Shown: positions 1-5,433 of the stretch, piece by piece
How the letters are laid out: every line of letters starts with the position of its first letter
Numbering within the stretch: position 1 is the first letter of the stretch
DNA from: an uncultured Bacilli bacterium
Lineage (GTDB): Bacteria; Bacillota_I; Bacilli_A; RF39; UBA660
DNA: 11,781 bases
Assembly (NCBI GenBank): GCA_944331815.1
Contig: CALVIQ010000067.1
Location: 1 to 11,781, forward strand
Direction: 5' to 3'
Translations under genes and position numbers: made by a program
The notes under the pieces: generated by a model
Database searches by the model: none
What the model was told of the DNA's origin: nothing
What the model saw: only the letters and a program-made list of their open reading frames with translations

Positions 1-1
1 A

Positions 2-1615
2 TATGATGGAACATCAAAATCATTATCAGTAAATAATTTACCAGAAGGATTTACAGTATCATATAAAAATAATGAACAAGTAAATGTAGGAACATATGAA
101 GTAGAAGCAATTATAACAGGTTCTGGAAATTATAAAGGTGAAGTTACATTAAAAGCAACAATGACAATTAATCCAAAAGAAGCAAGAGTATATTGGATAT
201 ATAGAGGAGCATTTACATACAATGGTTTAAGACAATTACCAACAGCAACAGCTGAAGATGGTGTTGAAATAAGTATTGATGTAAAAGAAGGAAATGCTAT
301 TAATGTAGGAACATATACAGCAGTAGCAAGTACAACAAATAAAAACTATACATTAACTAATGAAACTTTAGATTATGAAATAGTTGCTAAAGAATTGAAA
401 GTAACTTGGATATATAGAGGCGATTATACATATGATGGTAATGAACATATCCCAACTGCACTAGTTGAAGATGGTGTTGAAATAACTGTTAATGTAAAAG
501 AAGGAAATGCTATAGATGCAGGAACATATACAGCAGTTGCTGTAACATCTAATGGAAACTATACTTTGACTAATTCGACTTTAGATTATAAAATTCTTAA
601 AGCAAATCCAAGTTATACTATTCCTTCTAATTTAGAAGCTAATGAAGGTCAAACTTTAGGTGATGTTGAATTACCAAAAGGATTTACTTTTGAAGAAAGT
701 ACTACTAAAGTTTTAACAGAAGGACAATATAAAACTACTGTTACATATACTCCAGAAGATACTAAAAACTATAATGTAGTTGAAGGAATTAAAGTAACAA
801 TTAAAGTAAATCCAGCATATTTCACAGTTAAATTTTTAGATAAAGATAATGAAGTTATTTCTATTCAAGAAATTAAAAAAGGTGAAAGTGCTAAAGAACC
901 TAATATTACTAAAGAATATGAAGCAAATGGAAAAATTTATGTATTTAATGGTTGGGAAGGAAATTATACAAATGTAACTGCTGATGTTGTAATTAAACCA
1001 ATTTATTTAGAACAAGAAGCTAGTGGTACATATGCATATGTTTTAAAACCTCAATACATAAGACCTGTAGATGGTGAAGGTTACCCAACTGACTATTATT
1101 ACAATGCTTTAGAAGATGAAGAAGGTAATAAAGTATCTTTAACTATCAATGTTAGTGGATTAACTGAAGAACAAGCTAACGATATTAGAAATGGTGTTGA
1201 TCCAGTTATCGTTGGTTTAGGTCAAGAACAAGTATTCAAATATTTAGCACAATCTACTAAAGATGCATTAAATGAAATTAGTCATGGTGTAGATGAAGGC
1301 GGAGCTTATACTATCGAATGGTATGTATTAAAATATCAAGCAGATGGATGGCATTTAGATGGTCATAAAGTATATGATAAGACAGTTGTGACTGTTAACA
1401 AAAGTTTCTGGGAAGGAAAAGTATATATTGATTTCAATAATGCTGTAACTAACTTAACAGTTGAAGTAAACAATGAAGAAAAAAAAGTATACAGTCAAGA
1501 ATTTTTTAACGATAAAGTAGGAAATACTTGGTATGTATGGGCAACAGGAGCTAAGACTGTAAAAGTTACATATACAGTAAATGGTATTGAATATACAGAA
1601 ACATTTAATGTTTAA
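2..1615 (+). CDS. Secreted multidomain surface protein with MBG-type Ig-like repeats, C-terminal part (5' end outside window)
   Basis: The reading frame is open from the first bases of the window, so the Met at 161 is internal and the N-terminus, with any signal peptide, lies upstream. Visible modules in order: the end of an MBG-like domain (YDGT, then NVGTYEVEA and GNYKGEV, about 2-181); two near-copies of a 71-residue MBG-like unit (182-607); a further Ig-like unit with the EGQTLGDVELPKGFTF motif (608-820); a Listeria-Bacteroides (InlB B / Flg_new) type repeat with FTVKFLDKDN and VFNGWEGNYTNVTADV (820-1015); and a C-terminal domain of about 200 residues that I do not recognise (1018-1615). 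There is no LPXTG motif, terminal hydrophobic helix or basic tail, so anchoring is not sortase-type. Proteins of this build are usually exported adhesins or surface-layer proteins. Codon choice drifts from ACA/GCA in the repeats to ACT/GCT downstream, which fits module shuffling. Function is inferred from architecture only. Confidence 0.8.
   Translation, partial: YDGTSKSLSVNNLPEGFTVSYKNNEQVNVGTYEVEAIITGSGNYKGEVTLKATMTINPKEARVYWIYRGAFTYNGLRQLPTATAEDGVEISIDVKEGNAINVGTYTAVASTTNKNYTLTNETLDYEIVAKELKVTWIYRGDYTYDGNEHIPTALVEDGVEITVNVKEGNAIDAGTYTAVAVTSNGNYTLTNSTLDYKILKANPSYTIPSNLEANEGQTLGDVELPKGFTFEESTTKVLTEGQYKTTVTYTPEDTKNYNVVEGIKVTIKVNPAYFTVKFLDKDNEVISIQEIKKGESAKEPNITKEYEANGKIYVFNGWEGNYTNVTADVVIKPIYLEQEASGTYAYVLKPQYIRPVDGEGYPTDYYYNALEDEEGNKVSLTINVSGLTEEQANDIRNGVDPVIVGLGQEQVFKYLAQSTKDALNEISHGVDEGGAYTIEWYVLKYQADGWHLDGHKVYDKTVVTVNKSFWEGKVYIDFNNAVTNLTVEVNNEEKKVYSQEFFNDKVGNTWYVWATGAKTVKVTYTVNGIEYTETFNV
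182..607 (+). repeat. Two tandem 213-bp coding repeats (71-residue MBG-like units)
   Basis: The units run 182-394 and 395-607, set by the spacing between the two TGG codons of WIYRG (194 and 407), which is 213 bp or 71 codons. Shared blocks include WIYRG, TYxG, EDGVEI, VKEGNAI, GTYTAVA and NYTLTN followed by LDY. Identity is high at protein level but lower at DNA level, so the duplication is not very recent. The preceding partial unit and the following unit belong to the same fold class but are much more diverged. Confidence 0.8.
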
Positions 1616-1619
1616 AATT

Positions 1620-1647
1620 AAAAGGCTATTTAAAAATAGCTTTTTTT
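1620..1647 (+). terminator. Intrinsic terminator of the surface-protein gene
   Basis: GCTATT (1625-1630) pairs with AATAGC (1635-1640) around a TAAA loop. The stem extends outward through a G-T pair and A-T pairs, and the 3' arm runs into T7 (1641-1647). It starts four bases after the stop codon. Confidence 0.85.
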
Positions 1648-1689
1648 CTGTAAAAAAATGTAAATAAATAAAGTAATTATTGCAAATAA

Positions 1690-1710
1690 TGGTATAATAT
1701 ATTTAGGTGA
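1690..1710 (+). promoter_or_regulatory. Extended -10 promoter and ribosome site of the murT operon
   Basis: TGG directly before TATAAT (1693-1698) makes an extended -10 (TGnTATAAT). No good -35 is visible at the normal distance. The Shine-Dalgarno AGGTGA (1705-1710) starts only six bases after the -10, so a start about 7 nt downstream gives a leader of roughly 13 nt before the ATG at 1718. Confidence 0.65.
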
Positions 1711-1717
1711 TTGATAA

Positions 1718-3037
1718 ATGAATAGTATAATAATTATGATATCTAAACTAGCTTATTTTATATTACATAAATTAGGTAGAGGAACAGCTTTTCCTGGCAA
1801 AATAGCTCTAAAATTAAATAAAAATATTTTAAATTATTTTGAAATGCCAAAAACTACTATTTTTGTAACTGGAACAACAGGAAAAACTAGTGTTGCCGGT
1901 ACTTTATATGAAATATATAAACATAGTGGTTATAAGGTAGTGGCTAATTTAAAAGGATCCAATTTAATTGATGGTGTTACTAGTGCAGTAATAGAAGCAA
2001 GTAAAATAAACGGTAAAACTAAAGTTGATGCTTTAATTATTGAAGTTGATGAAAGATATGTTAAAGAAGTATTTAAATTTATTACTCCTAGATATTTTAT
2101 TATTAATAATTTATCTAGAGATCAATTAGCTAGAAATGGTCATTTTGAATTAGTGTTTAAAGAAATTGATAAAAGTATTAATGAGAAAACACATTTAATT
2201 TTAAATGCTGATGATCCATTAGTAACAAAATTTGGATTAGGTAAAAGAAATAAAATTACTTATTATGGTTTAAAAGAAAATAAATATTCTACTAAAACAA
2301 ATAGAATTGATACTTTAGATTTAGCTTATTGTCCAAAATGTCATAAAAAATTAATATTTGATTATTTCAATTATGGTAATTTAGGGTATTATCATTGTCC
2401 TAATAATGATTATAATAGGCCTAATTGTGATTTTGAAGGTATATTAAATAAAACATTAAAAGTAGAAGATGAAATAATTAAATTAAATAATACAGCTTTA
2501 TATAATGTATATAATATTTTAGCAAGTTATACTACTGCTAGAATTGATAATGTTGATAAAGATAAAATAGTTGAATCTTTAAATAATTTATCAACTAAAG
2601 TTAAAAGATTAAATGAATTTAAAGTAAAAAATAATAAAGGTACATTATTATTAAGTAAAAATGAAACACCTTTATCTTATAATCAATCATTAGAATATGT
2701 AAGTAAAGAAAAAGGTACTAAAACAGTTGCTATTGGGTTTACTAGAATAAGTGGTAGATATGATTTAAAGGATATATCTTGGATATATGATATTAATTTT
2801 GAATTACTAGACGATAAAAGTATTGAAAAAATTATTTTAATTGGTCCTTTTGCTTATGATCTAGCTGTTAGATTAAAAACGGCTAATGTTGATCCTAAAA
2901 AGTTTTTATATTGTTTAGATTATAATAATTCATTAGATTATTGTATGAATCATGCTAAAGGAGATTTATATTGTTTATTATATTTTGATTTAAATTATTT
3001 ATATATTGATCAATTAAAAGAAAGAGGTTTATTATGA
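1718..3037 (+). CDS. murT: MurT-like Mur ligase subunit (lipid II isoglutaminyl synthase family, diverged)
   Basis: The family's ATP-dependent subunit activates the D-Glu carboxyl of the lipid II stem peptide, which is then amidated with ammonia from GatD. The 439 residues match the usual family length. Seen here: an N-terminal hydrophobic stretch with GRGTAFPGKIALKL (about 20-33); P-loop TGTTGKTS (51-58); IEVDE (108-112) and NNLSRDQL (130-137); LNADDPLV (162-169); a zinc-ribbon insert; YNVYNILA (262-269); and the C-terminal MurT domain with SWIYDINFE (354-362). Oddities: the zinc ribbon has C205, C208 and C227, but the usual fourth Cys is Asn230, with a displaced C237. The usual KNPAG and FGRxE signatures read KNETP and VKRLNE. 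The gene overlaps the next one by 4 bp (ATGA), the normal murT-gatD arrangement. Family assignment is firm; activity on lipid II is uncertain because the partner lacks its catalytic residues. Confidence 0.88.
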   Translation: MNSIIIMISKLAYFILHKLGRGTAFPGKIALKLNKNILNYFEMPKTTIFVTGTTGKTSVAGTLYEIYKHSGYKVVANLKGSNLIDGVTSAVIEASKINGKTKVDALIIEVDERYVKEVFKFITPRYFIINNLSRDQLARNGHFELVFKEIDKSINEKTHLILNADDPLVTKFGLGKRNKITYYGLKENKYSTKTNRIDTLDLAYCPKCHKKLIFDYFNYGNLGYYHCPNNDYNRPNCDFEGILNKTLKVEDEIIKLNNTALYNVYNILASYTTARIDNVDKDKIVESLNNLSTKVKRLNEFKVKNNKGTLLLSKNETPLSYNQSLEYVSKEKGTKTVAIGFTRISGRYDLKDISWIYDINFELLDDKSIEKIILIGPFAYDLAVRLKTANVDPKKFLYCLDYNNSLDYCMNHAKGDLYCLLYFDLNYLYIDQLKERGLL

Positions 3038-3654
3038 AAATAGCTTATTTATATTATGATTTCCTTAATTTATATGGTGAATCTGGAAATATTAAAATAA
3101 TTAGTAATATTTTAAAATATAATAAAATAAAACATGAAATATTATATCTATCTTTAGATGATAAATTAGAATTTGACAAATATGATTTAGTTTATATTGG
3201 CTCAAGTACTGAAGATAATTTATTAATTGCTTTAAAACATTTATCTAAATATAAAAATGATATAAAAAAATATATTGAAGACAATAAATTTATGTTAGTA
3301 ACTGGTAATAGTGTTGATATGTTTGGTAAAAAAATAGAAGATATTAAAGCGTTAAATATATTTGATTATGAAGTTACAAAAGGTAAAAGAAAAATGGAAG
3401 AAGTTTATCATAATAAAATATTAGGTTTCATTAATAATAATAGTTATAATAGTGAATATATTGATTCAGATATAATTAGACATAATAATTTTTATGGTAC
3501 TTATATACTAGGTCCTATTTTAGTTAGAAATCCAGAATTAATAAAACAATTTTTGAATCAACTAACTGATAAAAAATTAAAATATGATTTAAAATTGGAA
3601 ACTAAAGCTTACAATGAATTTATTAAAAATTTTAAGGAGAATAATCATGAATAA
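3034..3654 (+). CDS. gatD: GatD-like glutamine amidotransferase subunit lacking the catalytic Cys and His
   Basis: GatD is the class I glutaminase partner of MurT, feeding ammonia for lipid II amidation. Fold markers remain: YDFLNLYGESGNI (8-20, compare LNLYxDxGNI), YIGSSTEDN (54-62, in place of IGGGSDREQ), the nucleophile-elbow region (87-98) and GTYILGPILVRNP (155-167). The elbow, normally ICGGYQxLG, reads VTGNSVDMFG, so the catalytic Cys is Gly91. The usual TYLHGP reads TYILGP, so the catalytic His is Leu159. The usual HGGRT stretch is also gone (INNNSYNSE, 133-141). At 206 residues it is shorter than the roughly 240 of typical GatD, mainly through loss between elbow and His region. The frame is intact, codon use matches its neighbours, and translation is coupled to murT by a 4-bp overlap with an AGAGG site inside murT. 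I infer a pseudo-glutaminase that may serve as a structural partner. Identity of the family is from remembered motifs, without a search. Confidence 0.8.
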   Translation: MKIAYLYYDFLNLYGESGNIKIISNILKYNKIKHEILYLSLDDKLEFDKYDLVYIGSSTEDNLLIALKHLSKYKNDIKKYIEDNKFMLVTGNSVDMFGKKIEDIKALNIFDYEVTKGKRKMEEVYHNKILGFINNNSYNSEYIDSDIIRHNNFYGTYILGPILVRNPELIKQFLNQLTDKKLKYDLKLETKAYNEFIKNFKENNHE

Positions 3655-4132
3655 CGTTGTAGATGCGGTAATTGAGATACCTTTAAGAACAAAAAATAAA
3701 TTTGAAATTGATAAAGAAACTAATCGTATTAAATTAGATAGAGTATTATACTCTGCTATGAGTTATCCAGCTGAATATGGTTATATTGAAAATACTTTAG
3801 CTAATGATGGTGATCCATTAGATATATTGGTTATTTCATCTGAACCAACTTTTCCTGGATGTATTGTTCCAGCTAGAGTAATTGGTTATTTATCAGTTAT
3901 AGATAATGGTCATGAAGATTATAAATTAATATCTGTTGTAAATGTTGATCCTAGATATAATGAAGTTAAATGTTTAAATGATTTGTCAAACTTTACTTTA
4001 GAAGAAATTAAAAATTTTTTTCAAAATTATAAAACTTTACAAAATATTGAAGTAAAAGTTTATGATTATTATGATACAGAAAAAGCTTTAAAATTAATTG
4101 AAGAATGTAAAAAAAGATATCTAGAAGAATGA
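3647..4132 (+). CDS. ppa: Family I inorganic pyrophosphatase
   Basis: This soluble cytoplasmic enzyme hydrolyses PPi to two phosphates with Mg2+, pulling biosynthetic reactions forward. It has 161 residues, within the 160-180 range of bacterial enzymes. Active-site blocks are complete: EIPLRTKNKFEID (10-22) with Lys18 and Glu20, Arg32, YPAEYGYI (40-47), the metal cluster DGDPLDILV (54-62) with Asp54, Asp56 and Asp59, DYKLISV (91-97) with Asp91 and Lys93, and the C-terminal NYK (Tyr128, Lys129). A longer in-frame start at 3614 is rejected because AAGGAGA (3634-3640) sits seven bases before the ATG at 3647 and the family begins close to that Met. The start lies inside the gatD end (8-bp overlap), so it is the third gene of the murT operon. 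A metabolic link to the ATP-using MurT is not obvious; compact packing may be the whole reason. Confidence 0.95.
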   Translation: MNNVVDAVIEIPLRTKNKFEIDKETNRIKLDRVLYSAMSYPAEYGYIENTLANDGDPLDILVISSEPTFPGCIVPARVIGYLSVIDNGHEDYKLISVVNVDPRYNEVKCLNDLSNFTLEEIKNFFQNYKTLQNIEVKVYDYYDTEKALKLIEECKKRYLEE

Positions 4133-4142
4133 TTTTATGTTT

Positions 4143-4333
4143 ATGGAAATTAAAAAAGGATTTAAAGATTTTAAAAGGTGTAGGAATTGGTTATTTAATT
4201 TTTAATAACTATTGTTTTATTTGCTATAATATTGATTAATTTTATTAATAATAATTATAAAAATAATTTTAAAAATATACGAGTTAATGATAATATTGAG
4301 TTGATTGATTCATTTATCGAAGGTAATAATTAA
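4143..4333 (+). pseudogene. Frameshifted remnant of a small single-pass membrane protein gene
   Basis: No single frame is open, but three frames join into one sensible protein of about 62 residues. It starts at ATG 4143 (MEIKK), moves to the next frame around A6 at 4152-4157 (DLKILKGVGIGYLIF), then after T5 near 4204 to the third frame (ITIVLFAIILINF, then NIELIDSFIEGNN and TAA at 4331). Each junction is explained by one extra base next to a homopolymer. The joined product has a charged N-terminus, one hydrophobic span and a polar tail. I do not recognise the family. It lies 10 bp after ppa and ends just before a terminator, so it was probably the last gene of the murT operon. Homopolymer sequencing errors are an alternative to true decay. 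Confidence 0.55.
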
Positions 4334-4334
4334 T

Positions 4335-4362
4335 AAAAAATTCTATTTGTATAGAATTTTTT
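4335..4362 (+). terminator. Intrinsic terminator of the murT operon
   Basis: A perfect 12-bp stem, AAAAAATTCTAT (4335-4346) with ATAGAATTTTTT (4351-4362), closes over a TTGT loop, with T-rich sequence in the 3' arm. The matching A-run makes it potentially active in both directions. Confidence 0.85.
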
Positions 4363-4384
4363 ATTTAATATTTTTAAATATTAA

Positions 4385-4424
4385 TTGAATAAGATTTTAA
4401 AATATGATATCATTATATTGGTGA
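4385..4424 (+). promoter_or_regulatory. Promoter and ribosome site of the gene at 4429
   Basis: TTGAAT (4385-4390), a 17-base spacer and TATCAT (4408-4413) form a plausible sigma-A promoter. Six bases later comes GGTGA (4420-4424), then the ATG at 4429. TATGAT at 4403 is an alternative -10 with poorer spacing. The predicted leader is only about 9-10 nt. Confidence 0.5.
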
Positions 4425-4428
4425 TAGT

Positions 4429-5385
4429 ATGAAGAAATTAAGCGTTATTTTAACTTTAATTTTAATAATTTTTGTTGGTTATTATGTTTATAATGAATAT
4501 TTTAAAAAAGTGGAAACTAATCCATATGAAAATACATTAAGAGATTATAGTAATCAAGTATTAGAAACAATTAAAAATAATAATTATTTATTAGAAACAA
4601 CTAAAATTGATACTGATTGGCTTAATTCAAAATTAGATTCATTAGTATCTTGTCAAGAAATATATTATTCTAATGAAAATAAAATATTGTTACACAAATG
4701 TTCTATAAATGATATTGGTAGTTATTATTTTTATGATAAAATATACGACCAAAATACTGGCGAATATAATAATTTATATGAAACTATAAAAAATCAAAAA
4801 ATAGAAATAGAAAAAGGTACATTATTAAAAGATTTAGCTACAATTGATTTAAGTTTGAATATATCAGAAGTTGATAACTGTGTAAATGAAGGAATATGTG
4901 AACCAGGAACACCTTTATTAATTCAAGTAAATGATATTGATACATATAAATTTTATGTTTTGAAAGATAATGGTGAAAAAGTAAAATTAATTATGGCAGA
5001 AAATTTAGTTAATAATATTGTTTATGCCCCATCAGATAATTTAGAAGGTCCTACTGAAGCTTTAAATTATTTAAAAAAAGAAACAGATGATTGGACTAAT
5101 TTAGAGGAACGAAATGTTAAAATAAGTGACGAAAATAAAGAGAAAGTTTATACAGATATTTATGAAAAATTAAGGGCAACTTTACCTAGTTATTCTGATG
5201 TTTATAAATTTAAAAGTGAAAAATATTTATATGATAATTTAAATAATGGTTCAGGTTATTGGTTAAGTACAGCAACAAATAAATCATTTTATGCTTGGAG
5301 TATTGTTAATAATGATATAAAAACAACTGATGTAAGTATTGAATCATTAGGAATTAGACCAGTTATTGAAGTTTATAAGTATTGA
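4429..5385 (+). CDS. Membrane-anchored extracellular protein of unknown function with a C-terminal GYWLS...GIRPVIEV domain
   Basis: The 318-residue protein has a short basic start (MKK), one hydrophobic helix (about 4-22) and no lipobox, so it is probably tethered to the membrane with the rest outside. The C-terminal half (about 158-315) carries markers that I recall from a family common in uncultured gut Firmicutes: PGTPLLIQVNDIDTYKFYVL, EGPTEALNYL (206-215), DWTNL, GYWLS (276-280), an alternating-hydrophobic stretch with YAW, and LGIRPVIEV (307-315). In that family the domain often follows a pilin-like N-terminus; here there is no prepilin cleavage motif. Cys75/Cys91 and Cys151/Cys157 could form two disulfides. 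It has its own promoter and a terminator whose stem includes the stop codon, so it is monocistronic. The function is not known to me. The domain comparison is from memory and is moderately secure. Confidence 0.7.
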   Translation: MKKLSVILTLILIIFVGYYVYNEYFKKVETNPYENTLRDYSNQVLETIKNNNYLLETTKIDTDWLNSKLDSLVSCQEIYYSNENKILLHKCSINDIGSYYFYDKIYDQNTGEYNNLYETIKNQKIEIEKGTLLKDLATIDLSLNISEVDNCVNEGICEPGTPLLIQVNDIDTYKFYVLKDNGEKVKLIMAENLVNNIVYAPSDNLEGPTEALNYLKKETDDWTNLEERNVKISDENKEKVYTDIYEKLRATLPSYSDVYKFKSEKYLYDNLNNGSGYWLSTATNKSFYAWSIVNNDIKTTDVSIESLGIRPVIEVYKY

Positions 5386-5401
5386 TTTCAATACTTTTTT
5401 T
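5377..5401 (+). terminator. Intrinsic terminator overlapping the stop codon of the upstream gene
   Basis: AAGTATTG (5377-5384) pairs perfectly with CAATACTT (5389-5396) over an ATTT loop, followed by a T-run to 5401. The 5' arm encodes the final Lys-Tyr and the first two bases of the TGA stop, so hairpin and coding end are the same DNA. Confidence 0.8.
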
Positions 5402-5427
5402 ATGATATACTACTATAGTGAGGAAGG
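5382..5427 (+). promoter_or_regulatory. Promoter and ribosome site of the tex operon
   Basis: TTGATT (5382-5387), an 18-base spacer and TATACT (5406-5411), with TGA before the -10 giving an extended -10 (TGATATACT). The -35 lies inside the upstream terminator hairpin. AGGAAGG (5421-5427) precedes the ATG at 5434 by six bases. The predicted leader is about 16 nt. Confidence 0.6.
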
Positions 5428-5433
5428 TTAAAT

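Noticed and set aside
161..163. Met codon at 161 as the start of the surface protein
   Set aside because: The frame is open to the window edge with matching MBG-type sequence upstream, and there is no signal peptide or ribosome site at 161.
3614..3646. Longer N-terminus for pyrophosphatase
   Set aside because: AAGGAGA is placed for the ATG at 3647, and the extra 11 residues are not family-like.
4152..4158. A6G as a programmed frameshift site
   Set aside because: The change needed is +1, whereas this heptamer type promotes -1 shifts, and a second shift would still be needed downstream.
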